Counted from the first letter of the stretch, positions 16,597-24,630 are shown. The stretch: DNA of 34,151 nt from Flavobacteriaceae bacterium (GCA_027490305.1 JAIXYI010000080.1:1-34151); one strand, 5' to 3'. Translations and numbers: made by a program. Notes: generated by a model not told the origin, from the letters alone.

Positions 16597-16630
16597 TCAC
16601 TCAAAACTCAACACTCAAAACTCAAAACTA
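16597..16630. repeat. Heptamer array, CTCAAAA family
   Basis: About five units of CTCAAAA/CTCAACA type lie directly after the stop codon of the minus-strand beta-helix lipoprotein gene (stop at 16630-16628). Confidence 0.8.
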
Positions 16631-18181
16631 TTCAAACACCACACTCTGATACGCCCCAATATCCGAAGCCGTAGCCGGTGGTGTAGGGCGCGATTTGCCG
16701 TCGATGTCCTGAGGGAGGAGGGCAGAAGTGGCCGGATCGGCTTTCTCTTTGGCCGCCGAATCCTGACCGATCACGAGTTCGTTGTTGTCACGGTCTTTAT
16801 AGTCGGGTTTGTTTTGGACGCTGTTGGGCGCGATAATACAGGTGTTGTAATGCGGCCCAGTGAAGTCGTATTCCGGCAGGTCATCAAGCTGGCTGCTGTT
16901 GAAACGGATCAGGCAGTGGTTGAACAGGAAGGGCTGGTCAGCGTCGGTCAGGTAGAGTGCCAGCGCCACCTGGTTGCTGCCGTAAATAATGCAGTTGTCA
17001 AAGTTCGCCTGTTCTATCGGGAAGGTTTGGGCATTCTCACCCTCAGTATAGTTCTTCAGCAATACCGTTGATTGCTGCGACGACGGCCAGTCGTTATTGA
17101 ACGTGCAATGGTTGAAACGGTAATTGCCGCCATCTACCAATGCCAGTGCATACTGGCCTGCATTGTTGACGACGAGGTTACGGCCATTAATGGTGCCGCC
17201 GCGCGACAGGATGCCGAAATTTGAATGATCGAAAATCTTAGAGTCGGTAATGTCGAGTGGCACATCCTTCTCTACCACAAAGGCAGCAATGCCATTCTTT
17301 GACGTCAGGTGACGCACCTGCGCCGCACTGCCTTGACGGAGGTAAACGTATCCCCACTGTCCGGGCACATCGGAATAGAGCGGTTCAAGGCGGTCGCCTT
17401 CAAAGATCACTTCATTGTCTTCGGTGCCTTCCGGCGACAATTCGCCGGCAATGTTGAGGCTTCCGCCGGGTTGCACGATGAGTCCTGATTCGGCATGGAA
17501 ATGAACCCGCGCACCCGGCTGGATCGTTAGGCTTTCGCCGTCGGGCACGCTGGCAAAGCCATAGATCACATAGGGTTTATCGTTGCCCCAGGTGAATTCG
17601 TCGCCGTTTTCGGGATGGTCATGCTGGAGGCTACGACCCAATATCAATTGTTCTTCTCCGTTGGCGTCGACCCCGATGGGCACGCCGGTGTAGAGTCCTT
17701 CGTCGTTGCGGCCCGGGTAAATGAAATACGCGTCTTGGATGAGGGTGACGAGTTCGACCGTCTGCTCGTGCGTGCTGCCGCTGTCGAAGACGATCTGGTC
17801 GGTATATAGGAAATCGGTTGGATTCGCATCGGCGACGTCGGCCGTGACTTCGATAAAGATGTAAAGACTATCATGGGCCAGGAGTTCGACATTTTCGAAA
17901 CTGCGGTTGTTGTCGCCCACGAGTCCGTCGACGGTCATGCGGTATTTCGACGCCTGGCCTTTGCGGAATCCGATGTTGGGAATGGCAATATCCTCGTCGC
18001 TGCGGTTGTAGACTTTTAAGTTGTAGGTACTTGATCCTATATTGCGGAATACGGTGTCGAGGTACACGGTATCGCGGGAAAAACGCAAATTGCCATTAGA
18101 GGCACTGAACTCGAAGTCGGAGCGACAGGAAACAAAAACCAGCGTAACGGCGGCCGACAGGAACAGTAAGAGTGAACGCAT
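16628..18181 (-). CDS. Lipoprotein with right-handed beta-helix
   Basis: The 517-aa protein has a lipoprotein signal peptide with the lipobox ending at Cys19 (LVFVSC). Residues about 20-190 form a beta-sandwich-like region. From about 220 on there is a ladder of short strands typical of parallel beta-helices (QPGARVHFHAESGLIVQ, GIAAFVVEKDVPLDITDSKI, NHCTFNN, NFDNCIIYGSNQVALAL), like polysaccharide lyase or adhesin folds. The C-terminus reads SDIGAYQ, a frequent end of such proteins. It is probably outer-membrane anchored. No catalytic residues can be assigned. It stands alone and ends in a heptamer array. Confidence 0.87.
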   Translation of the reverse strand: MRSLLLFLSAAVTLVFVSCRSDFEFSASNGNLRFSRDTVYLDTVFRNIGSSTYNLKVYNRSDEDIAIPNIGFRKGQASKYRMTVDGLVGDNNRSFENVELLAHDSLYIFIEVTADVADANPTDFLYTDQIVFDSGSTHEQTVELVTLIQDAYFIYPGRNDEGLYTGVPIGVDANGEEQLILGRSLQHDHPENGDEFTWGNDKPYVIYGFASVPDGESLTIQPGARVHFHAESGLIVQPGGSLNIAGELSPEGTEDNEVIFEGDRLEPLYSDVPGQWGYVYLRQGSAAQVRHLTSKNGIAAFVVEKDVPLDITDSKIFDHSNFGILSRGGTINGRNLVVNNAGQYALALVDGGNYRFNHCTFNNDWPSSQQSTVLLKNYTEGENAQTFPIEQANFDNCIIYGSNQVALALYLTDADQPFLFNHCLIRFNSSQLDDLPEYDFTGPHYNTCIIAPNSVQNKPDYKDRDNNELVIGQDSAAKEKADPATSALLPQDIDGKSRPTPPATASDIGAYQSVVFE

Positions 18182-18327
18182 GCAACGGAATTTTGGGTAA
18201 ATATAGGGAGAATTGACAATGGAACGGGCCGGAAACGCTATGAGAAAATACGAAAACCGGTTGCCTTACTGTCAAATACTTCCCTGATAACGGCAAAATC
18301 TCCGGGTTATTTCAGCCAGGCGTTTCG

Positions 18328-18335
18328 TAAATTTG
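18328..18335 (+). promoter_or_regulatory. Candidate -7 box upstream of menI
   Basis: TAAATTTG matches TAnnTTTG. If used, the transcript would have a leader of about 215 nt containing the palindrome and hexamer repeats before menI. No -33 TTG is clear. Confidence 0.35.
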
Positions 18336-18357
18336 CAGGCCCAATAGGCGTGGGGCG

Positions 18358-18500
18358 GAGAAGGATGCGTGAGGGATGGAAGCGACTCCCGATAGCTATC
18401 GGGATTAGCGAAGTGCAACGGAGCAAAGCTATAGCGGACAGCCCGACGGCGCCGACAACTGCGACTGTGACTGCGACTGCGACTGGAACGGCGCCGGCAC
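18358..18500. repeat. Structured intergenic element upstream of menI
   Basis: It holds a perfect 16-bp palindrome CCCGATAGCTATCGGG (18388-18403), the segment AAGCTATAGCGGACAGCCCG, five GACTGC-like hexamers (18457-18486) and a GGCGCC on either side of them. I recall similar ATAGCGGA-AGCCCGAC sequences as dispersed intergenic elements in other flavobacterial genomes, but could not check. Otherwise the 376-bp gap 18182-18557 holds only upstream regions. Confidence 0.55.
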
Positions 18501-18557
18501 GCCCAAATACTTTTGAATTTTGAGTTCTGGGGAACGAATAAAAAGAATATACCTAGT

Positions 18558-18983
18558 ATGGCCATAGACAAAGAAAAAGCACTGGAAATGTGCAACCGTT
18601 TTTCGAAGAATACGCTGATGGAGCACCTTGGAATCGTGTATATCGATGCGGGTGAGGATTTCCTGAAGGCGAGCATGCCGGTGAACCCGCAGGTGCACCA
18701 ACCGATGGGCCTGCTGCACGGCGGGGCGACGGTGGCGCTGGCGGAAAGTGTGGGCAGTGCGGCCTCGCTGATGTTCATCAACCCGGAGGTGCAGGAGGTA
18801 CGGGGCATCGAGATTTCGGCCAATCACCTGAAAAGCAAGCGAAACGGGATGGTATATGGCACGGCGCGGATTGTTCACCAGGGACGTAGCCTGCATTTGT
18901 GGGAGATCCGCATCGAGGATGAGCACGGCGCGTTGATTTCGCTTTGCAAACTGACGAATATGATCTTACCGCGCCGCCGATGA
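18558..18983 (+). CDS. menI: 1,4-dihydroxy-2-naphthoyl-CoA thioesterase-like hotdog protein
   Basis: The 141-aa protein belongs to the PaaI/YdiI hotdog thioesterases: VHQPMGLLHGGATVALAE (46-63) is the family signature and Glu63 falls at the position of the YdiI catalytic glutamate. Hydrolysis of DHNA-CoA in menaquinone synthesis is the likely role, supported by the isochorismate synthase gene that overlaps its stop codon (ATGA). ATG 18558 was preferred over an in-frame ATG at 18513, which would add 15 residues not typical of the family. Cytoplasmic. A general acyl-CoA thioesterase is the alternative. Confidence 0.87.
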   Translation: MAIDKEKALEMCNRFSKNTLMEHLGIVYIDAGEDFLKASMPVNPQVHQPMGLLHGGATVALAESVGSAASLMFINPEVQEVRGIEISANHLKSKRNGMVYGTARIVHQGRSLHLWEIRIEDEHGALISLCKLTNMILPRRR

Positions 18984-20026
18984 ACCTGGACGAACTACTT
19001 GGTAAGGCGCTGCGATGCCAGGCAGAAGGGCGTCCGTTTGTGGTGTACCGCAAGCCGGAGGCCGAGACGGTGCAGGCGCTCTTCCAGACGGATGCGACGC
19101 CGTATTCGGTTGATTTTTCAGCCGCAGGGTATGTGTTTGCACCCTTTGACGGTGTGCCCCTGTGGATTCCGGCTGCGCATGCCGAGCGCCATTCCGTTTC
19201 CTGGAAGCCCAGACCGTTTGTGCGGGAATTGCAGACGGTAATAGAAGACGCTACGGCACAACAGCGGCATGTGGCGCTGGTGCGGAAAGGCGTGGAGGCG
19301 ATTCGCGACGGTCGTTTTGACAAAATCGTATTGTCGAGGAGGCAGGCGATGCCGGTGCGTGATACCGATTTCACCGCGGTGTTCCTTCGGATGCTCGATG
19401 CGTATCCCGAGGCCTTTGTCTACTTGTGGTGGCATCCGTTGTCAGGATGTTGGATGGGCGCTTTCGCGGAACAACTGGCGCATGTGTCGGGACATTATCT
19501 CACGACCATGGCATTGGCGGGCACGCGCGTAGCGGGAACTACCGCGGATTGGGGCGAAAAAGAACAACAGGAACAGCGCTTTGTGACCGAGGCGATCGAA
19601 GAAGCCCTAGTGCCTTTTTCAAAACGCGTCTCGAAAGGAGAAACCGAAACGGTGAAAGCGGGTCGTTTGGAACACATACGGACGATGGTGTTGGCGGCGT
19701 TGGGCGAAGACGTGGATTTGAAAGAATTGCTATATGCATTGCACCCGACTCCGGCGGTGTGCGGTCGACCCAAAGAAGCGGCTCGGGCGTTTATTTTGCA
19801 GGAAGAAGGATACGACCGACAGTATTATGCCGGTTTTCATGGTGAACTCAACGTAGGCTGGCAAACCGATTTGTTTGTAAATTTGCGGTGCCTGCGCTGG
19901 ACGGAAACGGAGGCACAGCTCTTCATCGGTGGCGGTATTACGGCCGACAGCGATGCGGACAAAGAGTGGGAGGAAACCGTAAATAAGGCAGGTACGATGG
20001 CGGCCGTTTTGGCTGTAACCAAATAA
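18980..20026 (+). CDS. menF: Isochorismate synthase
   Basis: The 348-aa protein is a chorismate-binding enzyme converting chorismate to isochorismate, the first step of menaquinone synthesis (EntC would make siderophore, but the menI neighbour favours MenF). Motifs include the FDKIVLSRR strand, the ALAGTR block, ELLYALHPTPAVCGRPK and the C-terminal FIGGGITADSDADKEWEET signature. It is somewhat shorter than E. coli MenF because its N-terminal region is reduced. ATG 18980 overlaps the menI stop by 4 bp and was preferred to an in-frame ATG at 18944 lying inside menI. bshB1 follows after a few bases, so the three genes form an operon. Confidence 0.92.
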   Translation: MNLDELLGKALRCQAEGRPFVVYRKPEAETVQALFQTDATPYSVDFSAAGYVFAPFDGVPLWIPAAHAERHSVSWKPRPFVRELQTVIEDATAQQRHVALVRKGVEAIRDGRFDKIVLSRRQAMPVRDTDFTAVFLRMLDAYPEAFVYLWWHPLSGCWMGAFAEQLAHVSGHYLTTMALAGTRVAGTTADWGEKEQQEQRFVTEAIEEALVPFSKRVSKGETETVKAGRLEHIRTMVLAALGEDVDLKELLYALHPTPAVCGRPKEAARAFILQEEGYDRQYYAGFHGELNVGWQTDLFVNLRCLRWTETEAQLFIGGGITADSDADKEWEETVNKAGTMAAVLAVTK

Positions 20027-20034
20027 AAATGACA

Positions 20035-20751
20035 ATGAAACTCGACATACTGGCATTTGGCGCGCATCCCGATGATGTGGAACTGGGCTGTGGCGGCACC
20101 CTGGCGAAAGAAATAGCCGCCGGGAAGAAAGTAGGAGTGGTAGACCTCACGCGGGGCGAGCTCGGTACAAGAGGCACGGCTGACATCCGCGACCAGGAAG
20201 CGGCGAAAGCGGCGGAAGTGCTCGGACTCGCGGTGCGGGAAAACCTCGGCATGCGCGACGGCTTCTTTGTGAACGACGAGGCCCACCAGCGGAAAATCAT
20301 AGAAGTGCTGCGGAAATACCGCCCGGATATCGTGATTTGCAACGCCATCGACGACCGTCACATCGACCACGGAAAAGGAAGTAAGTTGGCGTCGGATGCC
20401 TGTTTCCTTTCTGGCTTGCGTCGGATAGAGACTATGCAGGACGGACAGCCGCAGGAGGCGTGGCGACCAAAAGTGGTGTACCACTATATGCAATGGAAAA
20501 ACATCGAGCCGGATGTAGCGGTCGACATTTCCGGGTTTATTGATAAGAAGATCGAATCGGTGCTGGCGTATGGCTCGCAGTTCTATGACCCGAATTCGGA
20601 TGAACCCGAAACGGCGATCTCGTCGAAGGCGTTCCTTGACGGCGTGCGGTTCCGTGCGCAAGACCTCGGCCGCCTGATCGGTACCGACTATGCCGAAGGG
20701 TTTACGGTAGAGCGGTATGTGGCGGTGGAGCGGTTGAGTGATTTGAAGTGA
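20035..20751 (+). CDS. bshB1: Bacillithiol biosynthesis deacetylase BshB1
   Basis: The protein (238 aa from ATG 20035; ATG 20029 is also possible) is a LmbE/PIG-L zinc deacetylase. It removes acetate from GlcNAc-malate in bacillithiol synthesis. The zinc site appears as AHPDDVELGCGG (His11, Asp13, Asp14 in the shorter form) and DDRHIDHGKGS. The segment GELGTRGTADIRDQEA is characteristic of BshB1. It is the third gene after menI and menF, which adds no obvious pathway link. A purine-rich heptamer array starts directly after the stop. Confidence 0.93.
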   Translation: MKLDILAFGAHPDDVELGCGGTLAKEIAAGKKVGVVDLTRGELGTRGTADIRDQEAAKAAEVLGLAVRENLGMRDGFFVNDEAHQRKIIEVLRKYRPDIVICNAIDDRHIDHGKGSKLASDACFLSGLRRIETMQDGQPQEAWRPKVVYHYMQWKNIEPDVAVDISGFIDKKIESVLAYGSQFYDPNSDEPETAISSKAFLDGVRFRAQDLGRLIGTDYAEGFTVERYVAVERLSDLK

Positions 20752-20825
20752 GTGAGAAGGAGCAAGGAGCCAGTAGCAAGTATCGAGGAGGAGGATCAAG
20801 GAGCAAGAGGCGAATGGAGAGAGGA
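20752..20825. repeat. Heptamer array, GGAGCAA family
   Basis: About ten units in register begin at the base after the bshB1 stop: gtgagaa, ggagcaa, ggagcca, gtagcaa, gtatcga, ggaggag, gatcaag and further degenerate units. It resembles the AGGAGAG family at 9773-9821. Confidence 0.7.
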
Positions 20826-20926
20826 TAGTAATCGTGAGCATTGTGCAGGCTGCCACTGACGTTCAGGAGGTTGTGTAGCGACAGGGAAGTACGCCTGTTT
20901 TCGGCTGATTTTTTGCGTTACGCTGT

Positions 20927-20955
20927 TTGATTTTTGTATTTTTTACCTATATTTG
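20927..20955 (+). promoter_or_regulatory. tRNA-His promoter
   Basis: TTG (20927-20929), 18-bp spacer, then TATATTTG (20948-20955) match the Bacteroidota sigma consensus. The tRNA begins about 15 bp downstream. Confidence 0.75.
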
Positions 20956-20969
20956 CCCTCGCAAAACAC

Positions 20970-21044
<75 letters not shown>

Positions 21045-21047
21045 CCG

Positions 21048-21080
21048 AAGCCCTGGAGAAATCCGGGGCTTTTCGTTTTT
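21048..21080 (+). terminator. Intrinsic terminator after tRNA-His
   Basis: The stem AGCCC-t-GGA / TCC-g-GGGCT around a GAAA loop is followed by TTTCGTTTTT. It lies 4 bp after the tRNA. Confidence 0.8.
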
Positions 21081-21164
21081 AGGTGTTTCCTCCCAACAAA
21101 ATCCTAAACCGTTGCCGATTTCGTTCGATGGGTCGTACCTTAAGGTATCCTAAATCATAACCTT

Positions 21165-21422
21165 ATGTCTACACTTGTCACCATCGGCCACTCCATCACC
21201 TTTCCCGTGCTGCGGGATTACATCATCACCCACCGCATCGACGCGGGCGATTCAATCGTCGTGCATCCCAACGATTATGAAAACCTGGTGCGGGAAGTCA
21301 AGCACTCGGATACCGGTGCCGCCGGTTTGCCCATTGACCTATTGGGCGTCCGCATTACGCATGACGGTACAGACACCATTCCGATCGGGAAGATGCAGGT
21401 CATAAAGAACGAACGGTTGTAA
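21165..21422 (+). CDS. Small hypothetical protein, 85 aa
   Basis: I do not recognise this protein. It has mixed beta/alpha character (VTIGHSITFPVLRDYII, IDAGDSIVVHPNDYENL, GLPIDLLGVRITHD), no signal peptide and no membrane segment. Codon use and GC content match the neighbours, and the frame ends exactly where the convergent M28 peptidase gene ends (stop at 21422, opposing stop at 21423), which suggests both frames are real. It follows tRNA-His after a terminator and must have its own promoter. Confidence 0.65.
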   Translation: MSTLVTIGHSITFPVLRDYIITHRIDAGDSIVVHPNDYENLVREVKHSDTGAAGLPIDLLGVRITHDGTDTIPIGKMQVIKNERL

Positions 21423-22427
21423 TTACTTCGGGTTGCCGTTGCCGTCGCGGTCAATTTTCAGGCGACCGTCGCGGTTGGCGATTTCCCACACGATAGCAAA
21501 CGCATAGCGCGCGCGTTTTTCGAACGCCTCGAACTCGATTTTCTCGACATCGTCACCGGGTTCATGGTAGTCGTCGTGCACACCTGTGAACAAAAATACC
21601 GAAGGCACTCCGTTCTTTCCGAAGTTGTAGTGGTCGGAACGGTAGTAAAAGCGGTTCGGGTCGCGGCGGTCGTTGAAGGTATAATCAAGGGCGAGCTTGC
21701 CATAGTTGGCTTTTTCGCAGATGTTATAAAGGTCGGTCGACAGGTAGTCGGATCCGATCACGTAGATATAGTCGCTGCTTTTATTGTGCGCATCGTCGTG
21801 CCGTCCGATCATATCGATATTGACATCGGCTACGGTGTTTTCCAGCGGAAACAGCGGATGTTCAGAGTAGAATTGCGAGCCATAGAGTCCGTGTTCCTCA
21901 CCCGTACAATGCAAAATCAACACCGACCGTTTTGGGCCTTTTCCGTCTTTTTTCGCCTGCTGCAATGCCTGGGCGATTTCCAGCAGGGTTGAGGTTCCCG
22001 TGCCATCGTCATCGGCACCGTTATACACGACGCCGTTCCGCATACCCACATGGTCGTAGTGCGCCGATACCACGACAATTTCGCCGGGGAGTTCGGACCC
22101 TTCGATAAACGCGACGATGTTCTCAGAATCGGGAAGGCGCTCGCCACCTACTTTATACATATAGTCGGCCGACACCGGCTGCAGGTAACCCGGGGCGTCG
22201 TTCGGCGCCGGAATGCCTTCTTTCTTATATTGTTCAATCAGGTAACGCCCAGCTTTCTTTTGTCCGTCCGACCCAGTGTCGCGCCCTTCCATTTCATCCG
22301 ATGCGATGATCGTCAGGTGTGCCTTCAGCTCGGCCGCGGTAATGGTTTTGGCATATTTCTGGGCGTCTTTCTGCCCGAAGGTAAGTGCGGTGGCGAACAG
22401 GGCACCACATAGCAGTAGTCGTTTCAT
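21423..22427 (-). CDS. Secreted M28 family zinc aminopeptidase
   Basis: The 334-aa protein has a signal peptide (about 1-18). The M28 zinc ligands and catalytic residues are visible: SAHYDHVG (His123, Asp125), NGADDDGTG (136-144, bridging Asp), CTGEEHGLYGS (Glu177/Glu178), NIDMIGR (Asp205) and a C-terminal HDDYHEPGDD with the last His. It probably removes N-terminal amino acids from peptides in the periplasm or outside the cell. The C-terminus ends in a short DRDGNGNP tail of calcium-binding appearance. It begins 1 bp after the stop of the DUF3667 gene, so the two are co-transcribed. Confidence 0.92.
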   Translation of the reverse strand: MKRLLLCGALFATALTFGQKDAQKYAKTITAAELKAHLTIIASDEMEGRDTGSDGQKKAGRYLIEQYKKEGIPAPNDAPGYLQPVSADYMYKVGGERLPDSENIVAFIEGSELPGEIVVVSAHYDHVGMRNGVVYNGADDDGTGTSTLLEIAQALQQAKKDGKGPKRSVLILHCTGEEHGLYGSQFYSEHPLFPLENTVADVNIDMIGRHDDAHNKSSDYIYVIGSDYLSTDLYNICEKANYGKLALDYTFNDRRDPNRFYYRSDHYNFGKNGVPSVFLFTGVHDDYHEPGDDVEKIEFEAFEKRARYAFAIVWEIANRDGRLKIDRDGNGNPK

Positions 22428-22428
22428 A

Positions 22429-23454
22429 TCAATGGATGTTTACCATGCTGTAAATCAGCAGGCCTAAGATAAAGAAGGAAATCAGGAAAATGTTGATGAA
22501 GAAAAGTGCGAGACCTTTCAATCGCGAGACCCAGCGTTTTTCGCCGTAGAATTTACGGTGTGACCGGAAGAAATAGAAGAACCACCATCCCATCAGGAAA
22601 AAGGCCAGGATGATGTTGACGGCCTCCGTCCAACTGACCGGAAGTAAACCGATCAACTGTATCAAAACCGACGCCAACGTAAACGTCAGCAGCAGGAACG
22701 AGAAATAATGGAGGGTAAAAATACCGTGGTCGAAATAATACCAGCGTTTCTTTCCGTGGAAGACCCAGAGTCCGAAGGCGAAAAGCGGCATATAGAGGAA
22801 GATAGCTTTCGGGATGTTATGTTGGATGGATTCGGCCAATTTCTGGTCGTATTCTTCGGGATGTTTTTTCCTGTAGGTATTGACCTCGGCAAAACTTCGT
22901 TCCAGTCGGTACTCCATCCAATTCAGTTTCTTCGCTTCCGGCAGCGTTGCCTGTGCGGAGTCGAGCTCGTGCACGGATTCGTAGTCGCCTACTACAAGTC
23001 CTTCTTCCTCAGGCGCTTCTGCCTTCTTCTTTTTCGCAAGGCTGTCAAGGTTGACGCCCATTACAGCGGGCACTTCCTCTTTTGGTTTCTTTGGTGTCTG
23101 TTCAGAACCTACGTTAATTACGGGGTCATGGTCGTCGTCGGACGGCAGTAGCCCAATAGTCAGGAAAGTCACGAAACTGATGAAGATATACAATCGAACG
23201 GGTGCCAGATACGACATCCGTTTACCCGATAGGTATTCCTTTGTGAGAGCGGAGGGACGCAACAAGAGGTTCCGGATGGTTTTCCAGAAGGAGTTCTCAT
23301 AATGCGTCAGGTCTTCGAAAAAGTGGACGAAGAGCTCATGGAACGATTTTCGGGTGTCGGTGTTTTCCTGTCCGCAATTCGGACAATAACGTTTTTCCAC
23401 GACATGCCGGCAGTTCAGGCAGGTCTTGTCTTTACGTAGCGGATGTTTTGACAT
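22429..23454 (-). CDS. DUF3667 membrane protein with N-terminal zinc ribbon
   Basis: From ATG 23454 the protein is 341 aa. It starts with a zinc-ribbon CxxC...CxxC (CLNC, CPNCGQ), followed by the DUF3667 signature SFHELFVHFFEDLTHYENSF and LLRPSALTKEYLSGKR just before the first membrane helix. Four to five hydrophobic segments follow, with a charged linker between the first and second (about 115-190). Function of DUF3667 proteins is unknown; they are common in Bacteroidota. The longer frame from 23538 runs into the neighbouring hydrolase gene and was rejected. It is co-transcribed with the M28 peptidase. Confidence 0.85.
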   Translation of the reverse strand: MSKHPLRKDKTCLNCRHVVEKRYCPNCGQENTDTRKSFHELFVHFFEDLTHYENSFWKTIRNLLLRPSALTKEYLSGKRMSYLAPVRLYIFISFVTFLTIGLLPSDDDHDPVINVGSEQTPKKPKEEVPAVMGVNLDSLAKKKKAEAPEEEGLVVGDYESVHELDSAQATLPEAKKLNWMEYRLERSFAEVNTYRKKHPEEYDQKLAESIQHNIPKAIFLYMPLFAFGLWVFHGKKRWYYFDHGIFTLHYFSFLLLTFTLASVLIQLIGLLPVSWTEAVNIILAFFLMGWWFFYFFRSHRKFYGEKRWVSRLKGLALFFINIFLISFFILGLLIYSMVNIH

Positions 23455-23495
23455 GCGGTTAGCTGTGGTTTGCGCTAAACTACAAAAATCCGGTG

Positions 23496-24263
23496 TTATT
23501 TCAGGACCTCTTTCAGGAAAACCAACATATGTTCCCACGAACGTGACGCAGCCTTTGCATTATAAGCAGCTCCTCTCGAGTTGTCGCTGCCGGCATACGG
23601 GTCACTGAAGGCGTGTACGGCCCCGGCGTAATAGATCATCTGCCAATCGGCCTTGCTGTCGCGCATTTCCTGTTGGAACGCGGTGACTTCGGCCGCTGGC
23701 ACGTAAGGGTCGTCGGCGCCGTGCAGCACAAGTAGCTTTGGTGCAATGGGTTGGATGGCGCGCGCAGTGTCACGACCTAAGCCGCCGTGGAAGGATACGA
23801 CGCCCTTTACCGCCATGTTCATCCGGGCCGCTTCGATGGCGCCCGTACCGCCGAAGCAGTAGCCGATAACGACGATGCGGTTGGGGTCCGCACCGGCCTT
23901 GATCAATTGGTCAAGCGCAGCCTGGATGCGTTTGTGGTACTCGCCGATGTTCTTTTTATAGTAACCGGCCATTTTGCCGGCGTCTTCCATGTTTTTAGGG
24001 TATTTCCCTTCTCCGTAGATATCCGCCACGAAGGCATGGTATCCGATTTTAGCCAGTGATAATGCCGCCTCTTTCGCGTGGTCATCAATTCCCATCCAGG
24101 CGGGTAAAATCAAAACGCCGGCTTTCTCGCGTATTTCACGCGCCGGAAGCGCCGAATACCCTCGCAGTTGTTGTCCGTTTTCCACATATCCAACCGGCTC
24201 CAATTGTCCGAATGCGGCAGTGAGTGAAAAAAATGTCATACAGAGAATAAAAATAGGCTTCAT
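23496..24263 (-). CDS. Secreted dienelactone hydrolase family protein
   Basis: The 255-aa protein has a signal peptide ending near AAFGQ. The dienelactone-hydrolase fold is shown by GVLILPAWMGID, FVADIYGEGKYP (79-90), the nucleophile elbow GYCFGGTGA with Cys136, VLHGADDPYVP (acid Asp) and AGAVHAFSDP (His). The Cys-Asp-His triad is the classical one of this family. It probably cleaves an ester or lactone in the periplasm. The DUF3667 gene begins 41 bp downstream on the same strand. Confidence 0.9.
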   Translation of the reverse strand: MKPIFILCMTFFSLTAAFGQLEPVGYVENGQQLRGYSALPAREIREKAGVLILPAWMGIDDHAKEAALSLAKIGYHAFVADIYGEGKYPKNMEDAGKMAGYYKKNIGEYHKRIQAALDQLIKAGADPNRIVVIGYCFGGTGAIEAARMNMAVKGVVSFHGGLGRDTARAIQPIAPKLLVLHGADDPYVPAAEVTAFQQEMRDSKADWQMIYYAGAVHAFSDPYAGSDNSRGAAYNAKAASRSWEHMLVFLKEVLK

Positions 24264-24404
24264 GGTCTTTTTCGTAATTAGGCAAGAATACTCTAAACAG
24301 ACTGCAAGTTCGGCAATTAGCTTCCGCCAGGGCCTTGAACTACTCTAAAAAATAAGTTAAAAAATCTGTTTATCGCGACTGATTTTTTTGTAATTTTAGG
24401 TAAA

Positions 24405-24477
24405 GGTTCTGAAAATCACGTAGAAATACGCGGTGTGAATCCAACCTAGCACCGTAATTTAGCCAAGTGAAACCGCA
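24405..24477 (+). promoter_or_regulatory. Structured leader resembling a divergent cobalamin riboswitch
   Basis: The leader contains a CGTA-GAAA-TACG hairpin (24419-24430). GCGGTG (24430-24435) can pair with either CACCG (24450-24454) or ACCGC (24472-24476), so two folds exclude each other. GAAATACGCGGTGTGAATCC and AGCCAAGTGAAACCGC recall the GGUGnGAAUCC core and B12 box of cobalamin riboswitches, but spacing is shorter and several consensus bases differ. It precedes a 38-codon frame. Confidence 0.42.
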
Positions 24478-24511
24478 ACAGCATTTTGTGTAACCCCCCA
24501 AATCACCCAAC

Positions 24512-24628
24512 ATGCGTACTATTTTACGAAACATTAACAGAATGCGTGACCTCGAAGGACGACTCGGGCTGGCGTTCTTTTGCCTTGCGGTGGCCGCAGT
24601 CGGTATGGTCCTGGTGTTTTTGGATTAG
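24512..24628 (+). CDS. Putative 38-aa single-span membrane peptide
   Basis: ATG at 24512 opens a 38-codon frame. The N-terminal half is basic (MRTILRNINRMRDLEGRLG) and the second half is a single hydrophobic helix (LAFFCLAVAAVGMVLVFL) ending in Asp, consistent with an inner-membrane peptide with its N-terminus in the cytoplasm. The stop lies 2 bp from the convergent stop of the DUF6048 gene, and a structured leader precedes it. No homologue is recognised and short frames can be chance events, so confidence is moderate. Confidence 0.5.
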   Translation: MRTILRNINRMRDLEGRLGLAFFCLAVAAVGMVLVFLD

Positions 24629-24630
24629 CG

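Noticed and set aside
19837..20856. 339-codon minus-strand frame over menF and bshB1
   Set aside because: It lies opposite two clearly identified genes and has low-quality composition; shadow frame.
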